A stretch of 64,000 nucleotides of DNA from Puffinus mauretanicus. Taxonomy: Eukaryota; Chordata; Aves; Procellariiformes; Procellariidae. The notes beneath the pieces were generated by a model that saw only the letters and a program-made list of their open reading frames with translations, was not told the origin of the DNA and did not search any database. The stretch is from the NCBI GenBank assembly GCA_023333565.1, contig JAJKFH010002364.1, positions 496,001 through 560,000 of the forward strand, in the 5' to 3' direction. Position numbers and translations under genes: made by a program. Positions 34,379-49,300 of this stretch are shown piece after piece. Numbering within the stretch: the first letter of the stretch is position 1; each line of letters starts with the position of its first letter.

Positions 34379-37300
34379 GTACGCGAGGCTCCCCCGTGAC
34401 CCACGCGTGGGGAGGTCGGTCGGTCCCCTGCCACCCCCGCGTGGGGAAGACCATCCCCGGTGACCCCCGCGCGGGCTCCCGCCGCCCTTGGGACGGAGAC
34501 CCGAGCGCCGCTTCCCACGCCAGCGCGTCCGCGGGGCGAATTTGGGAAACGAGCCGGCTTCCCCCCCCCGCGGACCGAGAGGCCGGGGCGGTTAAATGGA
34601 GGAAGGCAGGGGGAAGCTCGGCGGTGGTGACGTTAAAAACCTCCGCGGCGGTTTAAGCCCGAACAGGCTGCGCGGAGGGAAGGCCTCGGTTAGCCGGGTC
34701 ACCGAGAAATGGCTCTTCCCGGTGAGTTACGCCGGGGTGCTGGGGGCGGCTGGGGTCGGAGGGCGAGGTGGTGGTGGCAGCGATGAGAGCGAATGCCGTC
34801 TGCCGTGAAAAACGGGGAGGAAAGAATCCAAATATATGCGGTGGGTTACTATTTACAGCTGGAGCCGGCTTTTCCCGTGTATTCCTCTCCCTACCCGCTT
34901 GCTGATTTTATGACAGGTGCTGCTATCAAGATGGGTCTTGAGGAAAGCGGTGATTTTATAGCTGAGGAGCAGAAGGGATGGGTACCGAGGGACGCGGTGG
35001 TTTTATACAAGAGGAGCAGGAGGGATGGGTACCGAGGGACGTGGTGGTTTTATACAAGAGGAGCAGAAGGCATGGGTACCAAGGGATGCGGTGGTTTTAT
35101 ACAAGAGGAGCAGAGGTAGATCCTACGTAGAAAAGATGGCTTGGAAAAAGGCAGGGAGGTGTTTCAGAAATACGGAAAACCAGGTGAAAGAGGTGGACTT
35201 TTGGGGGGTGATGAATAGCGAGGGGTAAAGAGCAATGGAGATGTAAGGAATGGCAGAAGTGTCTTGGAAGTAAGGATGCTGGCCTGGAGTAGTCGGAGGG
35301 AGCTGGCCCCAAGGGCTGGGAGATGGGGCTGATGTAATAGCTGTAGTGCCAGCCAAGCAGGAAAATGTGAGTAGCTGCTTTTAAATCGATGATCGAAGCG
35401 CTGCTGATGCAGGGGAGAGAAATCCCAGTAATCGGGACACACGGTGAGGGGCTCAAATGTCCGGACAGAAAAAGAGAAGGATTTGGCTGAATATAGTGAG
35501 TGCCATAACCTTAAAAATGCTAACTCCTTCTAAATAATTGATATTAATGCTGGGCATTTAAATCTAATTTGCTTTTATTGTTCATTGTTTATTTATGTTG
35601 TTTATTCACTTTGCTGCTCCAACAGTAAAAAGCATTAAGCGATTTCACTTTTGTTTCTAATCACTTTCACTCTTTGGCTCTCAGGTACTTTCATGATGTC
35701 ATGATGTTTGGGTTGCAAATGCTGCAGGGCAGTGTTTAACTCCAAACAAACTGTACTAACCGACTTCTTGAAATGTCATGGAAACACTTCTCATACCGAC
35801 AGGCTTTGCAGCATTTTTCCATATTTTTTTTTTCTAAATTCTATGAATACTTTTGGAAACCCCTCAAGGTTTCAGCTGTAATACTTTTTTTATTTTATAT
35901 TTTGAAGGAAACAGCCTTTTTAGACAAGACTTAATTTCTTCAAGCTCAATAGATTAGTTACTAGAATGCCAGTTGCCATTAACAGTGTTTGTAGAGATTG
36001 TGAAATAAAACATGAGAAGGAAATGAGATTACAAAGGAAGCATTATTAGATGATTTTACTGTGAGCTCTTTACGTCGCTAGGATTGGAGTTCATGGGAAC
36101 TTTTACCCACTGTGCAAACAGAAGCGAACAGCTAAATTATTCTACCTGAGATTTTTACTTGCAATGGGACAATCAACATGTTTTTTTGGTACAAAATTAC
36201 TGATTGAAATTTTGGAAGTCTGTTTGAATTATCAATGTTAAGAAGTTGGTTGCTGCAAAATTACTATCCTGTGAAATGAAACCAAAGATCCATGAATTAA
36301 AATTCCTCTCAGCCACTGAATATTTTCAGAGAGTGAGGCTTAGAAGATGTTCATTTATTCTTTTGTGCACTCGGTTGTATGTGTGGTACATCTGTGTAAT
36401 CAGAAGCATAGCGTTTAACGTCTTCTGTGGTCTGACAGCTGAAGTCAAATTGTTCATAGTAATGTCACTATAAGTAGAATTAAAATAACTTTAAAGTTTA
36501 GCTGCTTTCGTACTGAAAACATTCTTTGAGCAACCATGTGAAATATCGTTAGTTGAACTGTTACCAGAACTTATGAAGTAATCTTTCTCGAGTTTTAACT
36601 GAATTTCTCCAATTGTCTCTTTTTCAGGAGACCTCATGGAAGGAGAGCTTTATTCTGCTCTCAAGGAGGAAGAGGCCTCTGAATCGGTTTCCAGTACAAA
36701 CTTTAGTGGTGAAATGCACTTCTATGAGCTTGTAGAAGACACAAAAGATGGGATCTGGCTGGTACAGGTATAGAAATTTGGTCATTTATTTTTATATATT
36801 TATCACATCCAAAATGTGTTTCAAAGGATGAATTTGTGAGGGTAGTTAACTAGTAGTAAAAGTGTGTAACAGTGAGATGGTGACAAAGATAAACTACATC
36901 AGGGAGATCATAAGGAATAAATCTGTTCAAAAAAACAAGAAAGGCTGGAAGTGACAGAGTTCCTATAGAGACAGGAAGAAAAAAACCTGTCACTCTGTGG
37001 ATTGCTTTTTGAAAACCAGGTACTTTAGAACCAGAAAACAAGCAAAGCAGCACAGACTGTGGTACACAGACTATGCAGGTACTTGGTCCTGGTATTGTAA
37101 GAGCTTGTGTAATGTGTGAAGTGGATGCAGTAAGTGTAGATGCTCCCAGCAGGGGCAGGAGAGGTGCCTCTGGTGTTGCTCTTCCTTTTGGTTGCATTAC
37201 GTGCTCAGACCCAACCAGTTTAAGCTTCTGTTTATTTAAGGGGCTTAGAGCACTTTTAAAAATCTCTATTGCCTCTTCACAAAGGCAAGATCTCAGTGTG

Positions 37301-40300
37301 CTACTTCCCAGGCTAGCAGGCTGCTTCTACAACATATGCCAGTAGCTTAAAGTTAACCTTCCCCTAAACCTTGCAGGCCCACCGATTTTAGAGTGTGCTT
37401 CCCCAGGGCTGCATGAGAATAAGAGAACATTTAGGAAAAGAAAGAAAGACTTTTGCAAATAGTCTTTCAGGGTTCTGAAACAATTTATCATCACTTTTGA
37501 GAACATGAATAATCTAGACCAAAATGTAAAAATGCTTTTCTACGTCAACTTCTCTATTGATAGGAGAATTTTTTTTTTAGGCATAAGTTCTCTGCTAACA
37601 GCCACCTCAGGCAATCAGAATTCTCCACCAGACAATTAATTGTTCAGTTGACAGCTCTCTTGCCTGGTTTGTTTGGTCTCCTTACTTCATGTTTTCCATT
37701 TAAATAGATTATCAAGATTTAATGACTTCCTGTTATTAGACCTGTACTATCACCACATCAGATCTCACCCTGAAATAGACAGTGAGAGGACAGATTACCT
37801 TCACAGTCGAAATGGCATCTGTGTTTTGGGAAAGATGTATTTGGAGTTTATTGAATCAAAGTTTCAGGTTTAAATCATACAGAAGGGGATTCTTCAAGCA
37901 GAGAGAGAGCGTTGAAGGGAAGTTTACGCGTCTCCAAGCTGACAAATACGAGTATGAATGTGCTTTGAAAAAGCTTCCCTCCTCCCCATGCAGCTCAGAA
38001 GAGTAAAATATGGTAGTTCTCTGTTGTCTGTTGCTTGCAGAATTTTATTCGTAATATATTTTCAGCTAGCTTCATAATAGCAGATCAGATAGGCTGCATT
38101 TTGATATTTCTAGTGTGATGAATGTTGTCATCATTCTGGGAACATTTGCACAGCTATTCAGTTGGTCACAATAGCTGTGGAAAAAAAAATTAGTGGAATT
38201 TACTGAATAATTTACTTGCTGAACGCTATTTGTCTGTTTCTCCACAATAAAAACCACTAGACATGTCAAATTTCTTTTTTTCATTCTTGCCTTTCGAGTT
38301 TTCATCACTTTGAGTTTTCATTTACTCCCTTCCCCATCATAACTCCTGTCTGGATAACTCCTGTGCTGGATTCTTTGTGTCCTTTCACAGGTTTTCCCAT
38401 GCTCTTTTCTTAGACCTCATCTCTGCAGAGCTATTTTTTATCGTCACTTCCCTGTTCTAATTCTTGATTATCCTCCCTTGCCCATTCTCCTTTACCATTA
38501 GGCATCCTGTGGAAACTTTACAGCTAATTAATCAGCTCGATGCTTAGGCAGGGGACAGTACGGGAGTGAGGATGCCTTATGGATGGGTTTGGTGACCGCA
38601 GACAAGGTCGGAGCATTCCTCTGCTCTGTTGTTGCTACCGGCTGGGAAGCAGAAAGGATGTCCAGATCTTTCTTCAGGATCCTGACCCTAAATCTCTGTT
38701 CCACGGGGGCTACTGGAAAGCAGTAGAGGGAGAGGAACAGTTCTGGCTTAGCTAGCACAGTGGCTGTTGGTTGAGTTGGTTTTGAAGACTTTCTGATGAT
38801 GTATGGGAGGATGCGGACTCTGAAGACGATTTTTATTTTCCAATGCATGTAAATGAAATTTCTGGGGTGGCATAGGCTGGTAATGGGATAGCCATCACTG
38901 TCTGCAGAGAATCAAAGGAAAAAGAGGAAACAATTATTATTTATTGATATGTTTGACACAAATTTGGATGTGAATTTATCATTTAGAGCCAGCAAGATGA
39001 ATTCCTTGAAGAAAGTCAAAGTCCATACACAAGGAAATAGTGTTTTGTGGCTTTGTTTCTTTTTTTTCTGGAAATCCACATGCAAAGCATCCAGGTTCAG
39101 TGGTAATTTGTTTACCAGTGTAGCTCTTCTCAGGTGCCCTCTGCTCTTATTTGGAGCTTCCATAGAGCCACAGACAGCAGCATGTCCTCTCTCCTATTAG
39201 CTCATGATCTCATCACCTTTCCTTTTATGCCTTTCTTCTTGCTTGCCAGCTGCTGTTGTGCACTTCTTTGGCTGGCAAGGAGGATGAGTGGTAGTTTCTA
39301 GAGCTGCTTCTCTTGTTGGTAGAGGAGTAACGCTTAATGTTCTTGCTTTTCCAGACTCTGCTATGGCTCATGCTCTCTGGGTAGTCTCTAGAAGCCTGTC
39401 ATATCCAACAATATCATAGTCATTATGGCTTTTTAAAAACATACAGTAAATAATCTACAGATAAGAATCCACTTTGAATGAAGTTAAAATCTAAATTAAC
39501 GTATATTTTTATTTTAAAAGTCCCTACTGTAACATAGTGGTAGAGGGAAGTTAAGGGAACTTTCTTCCTGGCATTGAAGCAGGAGGACAAACGTTTCAAT
39601 CATGTCTGGTAGAGGTGCAAAGGACATTATTGTGGATATAAAATGTTGCAGTCTATTTTGCATCTCAGCTTCTTGTTCAAGTGGTGTAGTCACAGAGCAA
39701 GTGGTGTGCCTACAGGATTTTGGTGGTGTTCTTGCTTGCTTGCTTTTGCTTGCATGTAGGATGGGTAATTTTCATATTTGCCTTTTTAATTTTGCCAGGT
39801 GATCAGTTGTTCTCGCTACAAGGAAATTATGTAGAAACACTCAATTCTTTTACAATACATCATTCAGTATTTGTGTCTTTTCCAGTAGCCCTTCAGGATC
39901 ATTTACCATAGGATAACCAATTTTAACTTTCCGTATCCTCCTTCAGAGTCTTCATATCCAGTCAAGGGTGCAGAATACCATCAGCTAGAATGTAATAGTT
40001 CTCATATTGCTACATATCCATGTTAACTCATTACAGAAGCTCATTTATTCTCAACCTCTGACTTAACTGACAGCTTAACGGAGCTGTTCAGATTGGTGCA
40101 TAGATCATCCCACCTCCCTTTGAGAAACTATTTGTAATTTCGAGGTAGTTAATTTTTGCATGCTGTGATGGATGTAGTCTTCCGTCTTTGCCTATTCTGA
40201 TCAAATTTCTCACTGTCTTTCTCAGAAAAGAAAACTAAAAAATTTCCGGACATCTTTAATCCATATGGATGGGATTCTGAATCAGTTGTGAGTTCTTAGG

Positions 40301-43300
40301 AAGGAGCGACAATGTGGAAATTCAGTTCATTCAGTGCCAAATAATAAACAGAGTGTGAGATGTCTCAGAATTGGTAGAAATACAGACAGTCATGTAGAAA
40401 CTTATTGATGTTATCTGGAATAAGTGTTTTTTTTTCCATGCTTCTAATAAATAACTCACCAGTCCATTTATAATTAATTGTATTTATAAATGAGAATTGT
40501 CCAAATATTTTTACTTCTGTTTTATCTATAGGAGGATAGTTTGCAACACAGCTGTTGATTATAAAGGATTCTATGAAAAGCACATAAGAAGCTTAATTAA
40601 TAGACCAGGGTTTTTGAACCTTTGTATCTTTGAGGATCCTTAAAAATCTTCCAGTGAGTGCATGGACTCTTTACAATAGTATCAGGCTTCCTTTGCTCAT
40701 TTACCAACTGCAGGCACTGTGGAGGAGTTTGTGGACCTCCAGGGGTCTGGATATCTCAAACTGGAAACTGCCGAACCAGACTGACAATTCTTGCATACAT
40801 ACAACCTTAACAGTTCATTAAGAAGTTAGAAATCAGTTTTGCCTGTGGCAAAATCACGCAGTTTTTTTCCGATTCCGATGTCTGTACTCCTTCATGCGGA
40901 GACTGACTTGCTGAGGCTGGGTGAGGATTGACCACTCCTGAGAGAACTACCTGTACGTGTGTGTGCGCAGCGGGAAACGGTGTCTCTTACTTAATTGGTT
41001 TTGTTCTTCCTGATGGTTTAAAGCCTGTCACAGTGCCCTAGTGCCCAGAGTTGATGAGCACTTGGAGTTGTTGTCTTTGTGGCTAAGCTGTAAAACCAAG
41101 TTTTGACTATTCATGCATATTCAAAATTGTGTGCTCTTGGTATGAGCAGGTGTGCCTGACACCTGGTATCCTGGCTAAATTCCAGCTTAGATAATGCCTG
41201 AGCTTCCCTTGGCGCTTTCATTTGGATACAGTTTTGTCTTCCTTTCATGGCACATAATCCTAACCCATAAAGGCTGAGAGATGCTGCCAATGTGAATATT
41301 TTTCCATCACAAAAAATTTATATATAAAAAACACATGTGCATCGCTTAGCTTGGAGTTTCTGCTGTATTGTGATGATCTCACAATTCTTGCTTTCTGCTT
41401 TGACTTCTTTTTTTAGTGCTTTTTTTTGGCGCAATGTAACAAACACAAATGGAATGACTCTTAATCAAACTAGCAAGGCACAAGGGCTGTCGAACATGCA
41501 AAGCAGACAATTCATCAGGATGTTTTTCCCTTTAGTGTTACTGAGGTTACTTTAGATTCCTGAGGTCGTTAGAAGCAGTAATAACTAGTTTCAAGGGCTG
41601 ATTTTAAAGTGTCCTTTTTAAAAAAGCTATCTGTCAAGGGTGTTCAGGTTCTGTGGGAAGTTATCCTTGCGTATACTGTGGTCTGCAAAGTACTTGGGTT
41701 GCTGCGAGTTGTTGGAGTGGAGGCAACTTGTTAAGAGTGTTGTTTTCGTTCCAGATGGTATACCTGGTCTTGTATACGGTACATTGTAGGGATTATTCCC
41801 CATTAAAAAATACCAGTTAATCCTATTTTAGTGTCTTTGCTACGAGGATATGTGTAAGCTCTTTTCCTCATCATGCTGTAATTCTTCTTATGCATCGAAT
41901 GGTTAGTACGTTTCTTTCCTCTGTATATCTAAACCATAGGAGAAGGCAGAGAAAATAATTGAAGGAGCTAGAATTGGTTAAAATAATGAGAGTTGAAATA
42001 CCATGAAGTGTTTTTTGTTCTGCATTTGTCGATCTCTGACTTTCATTGTCATGCCTTGAGATATTTGAACATTTTTAGTTATGAGTGAGCTTCAGAACTT
42101 ACTGAGACCAAATCTTGTTACAGTGACCTGTTTCGAAATCTCTACATACCTGTCTAAAAGGGATTGAACAACATGTGGTTTTAATGAACAAAAAATAGGA
42201 GAATGCTCAAATAAGGCTACTATCATGTTGTGCTCAAGTGTTGCCGGAGTAACAGAGCAGGAACCTGTCTTTGCATATCACATTGCTACAGCAAACTCTT
42301 TAACAGCAGCTGTGTTTCCTTGAGCCACTTCAATTTCTGTCCCATCTTTTACTGGTATTTTAAGAATGTATGTTTCATAAAATAATTTTTTAAAAATCCT
42401 TAATAATAACGGGGAAATTAAAGAGCAGCTGCATCGGTGACAGTTACGAAGTAGATACTGTGATATCTAGGCATCTACCTGAGACACTTTTGTTTTGGAT
42501 TAAGCAAGAGAGGCAAAGTGTCTTGCTGACATTGTCCTGTTTTTCCAAGTGTTTGCTCTTAAAGTCTGTTTGCTGCTTTAATGTCATAACTATGACTATT
42601 TTAACTTACAGGTCAAAATGATTCTATTAATTACGTTCTCAACTGGCCTCTTTTGGGTCTGATTCAAAGTCAGGAGACCTCTTCCAATGCAAAAGCTACC
42701 TGTGCAAATACCTGTTGAAATCATAAGGATTTTGATTATTTCAGTATTATATGTCCTTAGATGAATTCTATTTTAACTTTGTTTTCTGTGGTATCTGGAA
42801 GCCACCTTTTTAGGTATTTATGGAAACTAAACAAGAAAACTCAATCAGAACATGTAGAAATAAAAGAGATTTCCAAACCCCTGTCTTTCCATTTTTACTT
42901 TGCACATCTTGGTGGCATAACTAACCTCCAGTATTTCAGTGGTTAAGAATCTCCTGACCCTTTGGGATATTGTGTGGTCCTCCCAAATTCACAGATGGAG
43001 TATGAAGAAACTTGTGTCTGAGACTTCAGAGGAAGGTTGTGGATGGCTGTCCAGTGAGGGCCTGGCCTTCTCTCCAGTATCTTCTTCCACTAAAGAAGCT
43101 AGTAATTCATACATAGAGGAAAGACGGTAATTCAGACCCTGCAGTTAGAGCCAGTCCTCTGGCCTGGGTTAGGTGTAGATTAGGGAGTAGGTCTATTCTG
43201 TGATGTGAGATTGTTAAATGGCAGGGTTACTTTGATCCTGTTGGATTCTCTTAACCCATTAAGATGTTGAATGGATTAATTGGGTTATCTTCATTGTCTC

Positions 43301-46300
43301 GTTTGTCACTCTGACATACGATATTTTGCAGATTGTGAACATAGCTAATAATAAGAAAAGCTTGAAGGGTTTGTGTTCCTCTAAATGTGGTGTTTGTTTC
43401 CCAGCTGTGCTAGCTGATCTCATAAAGGATACCTTCTTCTATAAGCTTTGTCTTTATTTCTTTAAAATGAAATAAAGCATATGACTGAAAGGGACCTTCC
43501 TGATGAGCGAGTTCAGCTCTTTGCTAGACTATGGAATGTGTATTTATAAAATAGTTTGCTGTCTTTCTTAAATTGTAGGTTGTCTGAGTGTAATACTCAT
43601 ATTGACTGTTCCCCTCTTGTTGGAAACCTGTATCTGACTTCTGGCCTAAGCGTATTCATGGCTAATTTGTTCCTATTGGGCTTAAATTGACATCGCCCGT
43701 TAGTTTCACTGACTCCTGTTGTCTACCCCACTACTCCCAGTATGTGAGGTCAATCAACCAGTTTGTTTTGTCAGGCATAATATATCCTGGGCTTTGATTA
43801 TTTCACAGCCAGTTAATATCGATGGCTCATAGTTCCTTTTGGATCAACTAATAGACCCAAGCTTTTCCTCCCATCGCTGTTTCTAACTGATGAACTCCCC
43901 GAGTGTCCTGTTCATTATGGAATTCAATTTCTTTTCTAACACTCTGCATTACAAGATTTGTGCAGCTCTTCCTGTATGGCGTTATAATCCTCTTTTGTAC
44001 ATAGACGTGCTTCCCAATTTTATGTCATCTACAAATGGTTTTGGGAGACTTCAAGTTTCTGCAGGAGGGGCATTAATAGGAATATGCTGAACTGAGCTCT
44101 AAGGTAAATCTGTTAAGTCTGTTAGCACCTTCTTAGTGTTTTGATGCTTCCTTGCCTTAGCCAATTTCTTACTCATTTTAAAACTTTTTTTTACTCACTA
44201 TAAAAGCTTATCTCCAGTTCGCATTAAATTTTTCCATGTGGCACAACACATGATACTCTACCAAACTACAGAGAGGGTAGTACATTCCCTTTCTCTTGAA
44301 GCTCAGTTCTTTTCCTCCAGGAAAAGATGGATTTTTAACACGCAACTTAATCGGGAATGATACATCTGTAGTAATTGCATGTTGGAAAGGAGTGGAAAAT
44401 CCAGCCATCTCTGCACCTTTAAAATTTTTTCTATAGTTTTGCATACTGTTGAGATCAAACTGGTGGGATAACTTTTTCATTTGCTCTTAAATATAGTTAC
44501 TAACTTGTTATTCTCCTGTCAAAATGTAAATTAGTCTGACAGGGGTTTTATAAGAAATCTTTGCAGGTTCATCTGTGATTTTGTGTGCTCGTTGTATTAC
44601 AGTTATGGGATGGAGATTACCTGCTTACTCTGATTTAAGTGCTTTAAGTTATTTGAGTTTTGTTTCCATCTTCAGGTGATACAGTCTCTTCCCATAAACT
44701 TGCTAACCTGTCCATGGCCAGCCATCTCCTCTTCACTGAAAACTGAGTCAGAACATTCATTTTGTTTTAAAAAGAAAATTATCTTGCATCTCTACCCTAT
44801 CTTCATTGTATGGTGATCCTGCTGCTTTTCTCCCTGTTCTATTCTTACTCATATGGCTGAAAAACCTTTTGGTGCAGCTTGTAATATTCTTTGTATGGTC
44901 TAACTTAATTTGCTCATTTTTCCTTACATTTTTTTTTTCTTGCATATCTTTCTTTGCTTGCTCTTCCTTTTGACCTTTTTTTCATTCCTTGTAGGTTCTC
45001 AAACTATTTCTAACGTCTTTTTGGAAGTGCTTGCTAGGAAGAAGTGCAGGACTTGACAACTTTTTTTCCCTTGCTTGAAATATAAAACCCTGATATCTTT
45101 AACACCTTGGACTTGAAGACTTGAAGAACTTCCAGGCCTCTTCCACATTCAAATTCCTGGTCTCCTCAGTCACAGGTTTTTAAGCTAAATTTCTTAGCTT
45201 ATCAAAATTCACGCTTCTTAAATAACTTGCAAACACTTGTAACAGATTGTAATTTAAACTGAATTACATTGTGATTGCTTAACCTGCGGTATTTTCTGAG
45301 ACTCCCTCATCCACAGAGATGATGACTGCTTTCCAAAATACAAACCCTTGCCTCCATGTGGTGAACTCCCAATGTTGTAAGTGGGTGTTGTCTGCAAGGA
45401 GCAGCTGCAGTGGACATGTTTATTTGTTTGGGTTTTTTTTTTCCATAATGACATAAGAAAAGCATGAGCCCAAGAAATTTTACAAAGCTTCAGTGTGCAA
45501 AACCATAGTAGGGTTCTCTCCATCTAGTTACAAAATACAAACTGCTAGTTCTGTTGTTGTCCTACAGCATAAATAACTTTCCCCAAGAGAAAAGACTTTT
45601 TTATAGGATGGAAATTAAACTGGTATTAAAAAATCCACCAGTACAAACAGCCAGATGACAGTAAAACATACTGGTGGCTCTGTTTGTAACGACTCTCCTT
45701 CTCTTGACATTTAAAGTGAATATTGCAATATTAGACAGAAGAAACAGCTGAGCAGGATCAGTCCTCCTGCACATAACATTAGCATACTCTCAACAACTGT
45801 GCTAGGGTTTTTTGGAACATGCACACAGAATTTTGGAAGCAACCGATCTCTGAGTAGTTGTACCAAAGAGTAATCCAGTTGTCAACGTTTTACGCTTACT
45901 AATAAAACGTAGTGATTCCTTACTATGCTGGATACATTTATCATGCCGTAGTAGCTCTGAGGCTATACTGGTGTTAAGGTGTCTTTAGGAATGTGGTCTC
46001 TCTTAGTTAAAGTACATGAAAGGAAGAACTTTAAAATACCCAAAGTAATTGCTTCAGTTACATTGGGTGATGTAAAGAAGCCTCAATAACACAGCAGGTT
46101 TCCCCAGCTGGTTGTCTCGGTGCTTGAAGGTTACGTTAAAAGGCTTTTCTGTGTGATATGTGTGTTTTGAGAATAACTTGAAGGATTCTTATCTAGATGT
46201 TCCCCTCTGGTGTTATTTAAACATTTTGGGCTCAGTGGAATGGGAGTGTAATCTGTAACTTCAGTTTAACTTTGTTTCCTTGCGTAGAACATTCTGCTTC

Positions 46301-49300
46301 GTGAATTCTCCTATTTTGGTTTCTGAGTGGATGCACTTACCACAAAGCAGATAATTTTTTTTTTTTGAGTCTCAAAGGCCAGACGTGTTTTCCAGCTCTG
46401 TGTTTCAATCTGCACACAGAGAACTTAATCACAGTGACAACCTAACTTCCAGAGGAAAGCTGACACTTCAGGTTATTAAGTCAGAAAATGATTGAGAGAA
46501 GTTTAATGGTGGGTAAACAAATACCTAACAAATGGAAGTTTCAAAACTTAATTTAAAAATGTATTTTAAGTGGTTGCCAGTCAGCCTGCAGAAGCATGTG
46601 AGGCATTTCTGAAATAGAAACTGCAACAGCTCATGGAATCATGCATGATCAGTCATGTCATTCAACATTACCTGTCAGCTGCAGGTGGGCAGGTTTTTCT
46701 TTTTCTTTTTTTTTTTCCCCTTCCCTGTACAGTTGTAAGTCAGAGGATGAGTGCTTTTTCTTTGTCATTTGTATCTGCAGAAGCTTACGTCTGATAACCT
46801 GAAGTACTACTTTAATATACTAGGTTAGAACAAATTAGACCTTGGGATATATCACAGTGAATTATCATCCTGAAATGGCAGATAGGACATTGGAGTTGGT
46901 GCCACAGTCATGTAAAGTTACAGAGCGAGTGACTGGCAAAGCAAGATTTTTAGGCATTAGCTGGGAGTTTAATCACTAGTTTCCACTGCTTAGAAGCGGT
47001 TGTTGGCAGTATAATCTGGTACCAAGTACATATGTTCCAACTCATTTTACTTGCTCTGAGACAACATTTCTTTGGTATGTTGTAACTTTTCATGGAGAAT
47101 TGTAATGGTCTTTTTTACTGCAAAGAAAAGGAACCTGCTGGACCCTCTTTCTTTCTCCCCTACTCTGAACTGGTTAGTGATAGTTTTGTTATTTTCCCGA
47201 GGTTTTTGTTACCTACCACTGATTTTAGTATCTTAACAGGTACTTAAAATGACGATGCACTTTTCTCTTTCTGCAGAAACTGTGTTTCCATCTTAGAGCT
47301 TCACTCTCCAAAGACACTTGGTGTGACTACCAGTTGTATATACCTATTGTATGTTCTAAGAGAAGGGGAGAAGAGTATCAAGGGTGACTCGATCTCTGTT
47401 TTCATGAAACTTGCTCTTTATTTCAGGAAGCAAACTTACTGTGGTACTAAATTATTATTTTCTTTTGGCAATAGGTTGTAGCAAACGACAGAAGCCCACT
47501 GGTGGGTAAAGTCCACTGGGAGAAAATGGTGAAGAAAGTGTCAAGATTCGGCATACGTACTGGCACTTTTAACTGTTCCAGTGACCCCAGGTATATCCTT
47601 AAAGGATTATTTAAATCCCAAGAATATCTTAAGGCTCAGCTGTGTTTTGGCAGCAAGGCTTGCTGTGTTGTAAAAGCAGCTGTGACAGAAGGTGGCTTTA
47701 TTCATGTTTTTATCTCTACTAAAGTCTGTTCAGAATTCTCCATTATATTCTTTATCAGCATCATAAACACAGATCTGCAGCTTCCTAAAGCATCATGTGG
47801 GAAATGCATGATTAGACTGTGTGGAGTGCAATACAGCAATGGAAGGGAACGAATAGAAGAATCTGGCCTTATAGTCCAGGCATTTGGGGACACGAACTGT
47901 GCTTGCTTAGGACAAAGCTGAATATATATAGCCCATGTAAGAGAACTGTATCAGTTGTAGAGTTGTTATATTGCCATCTGGAAAGGAGAAACACAGGTTA
48001 GCATGAACCTTGCAAACAGTGCCTGCTTCTCAGGGTTACTGATAATCCTGTTCCTTGACAAATGTGTATATGTTTATATATAAACTTGCACACACCCTTT
48101 GACAACATACAGTGTGCTATGCAAGATTTACTGTTGTTTGCGTATGATTTTGAACAAGGAAGAAGAGCAAAGCCAAAGAAGCTATTAATAATTCTGTGCT
48201 ACTGTAAAAAGAATTTTTTTTAACATTTTGTTGGAAGCATTTGCTTCACATGACAGGAAACTGTCTAGAATTCCAGTGGCATGTAAGGATATGCACGTCT
48301 TACACAGCTTAAGTCCTAAATGTTTACAGAAATCTCAAAGTTAATCATAAGAGAAAATTCTTAGACTTTGCAGCGCTTATGCAAAATAATCTTGTATAAT
48401 CAAAACACTGGTATTTGAACATCTTAAAAAATTTGGCAGTGTTTCTCTTTGCATAGCTCCTAACTAGTCTTAATGTTATGATCAAATATTATGTTTTAAA
48501 TTAATTCTTTTTTTCCTAATACAAGAAATATTTTGTTGAGTAAACCCTCGTGAATAGTTTTCATCAGGTTGCAGCTGAAATTCAGAAGAACACTGCATGC
48601 TACAGAATACTTTATTCGTAGGGTAATATCTTATGGCTCCTTCTAAAAATGTTATATTCAGATTCCTGAGATGGGGACTTGTAATTGTCTAAATATATGT
48701 TGATAGACCATAAATCAGAGAGGATGTAGGTAAGATGGCTAATGAATGAGGCTGACGGCCCCTATTTCAACGAGCAGGTTCTCAGAGACCCTGTTGGCTG
48801 TGTAACGTTTTGATTGTTGAAACTTGCCAGACATTTCCTAAAAGGAGGACTAGATAAATGGGGTGGCATAGTGATGCTGGTTCGAAAGATGCATGAGAGA
48901 AGGCATCTTCTGAGTCATCAGGCTTGTCTTACAGTTACTGGGGACTGGACCATGACTCAGGGTTCAGCCTTGAAGAGCCTTTCTTTTAGGTATGGATTTG
49001 GAGTTCATCCCATCTCAGCACTCTCCTGCCAGACAGGGTGGGGGTATTCTTTTAGCCTAAATCATGCGGCAGCATGTGTCTGCTTCCTCCTCCGCCGGTT
49101 TTGTGGCGAGCTCTCTCACCGCACCTCTTAGTCTGTCTGCATCCTTCCAAAATGGCTCCAGTAGGAAGTGGACACTTGTCAGCTTCATTAAAGCAACTGC
49201 GAACAGACCAGTGTCTTGTTAACTTCACCCCACTGCTGCTTGGCAAAACTAGGATGGAAGGAAGCACTGGAAAAGTTATCTGCAGGCTCGGGAAAACTGT

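Larger units (their letters stand above)
33350..34760 (+). promoter_or_regulatory. RNF103: RNF103 CpG-island promoter and 5' UTR
   Basis: CpG-dense sequence around RNF103 exon 1. It holds a G-run at 33880-33891, GC boxes, and a CRE half-site ACGTCA at 33975-33980 within CACGTCAC. An upstream ATG at 33987 opens a short uORF. No TATA box sits at a useful distance from the start codon. Confidence 0.75.

Noticed and set aside
38528..38848. 106-codon minus-strand frame in RNF103 intron 2 with a repeated FRVRIL string
   Set aside because: No recognised domain, no splice context or transcription evidence, and length within chance for this region.
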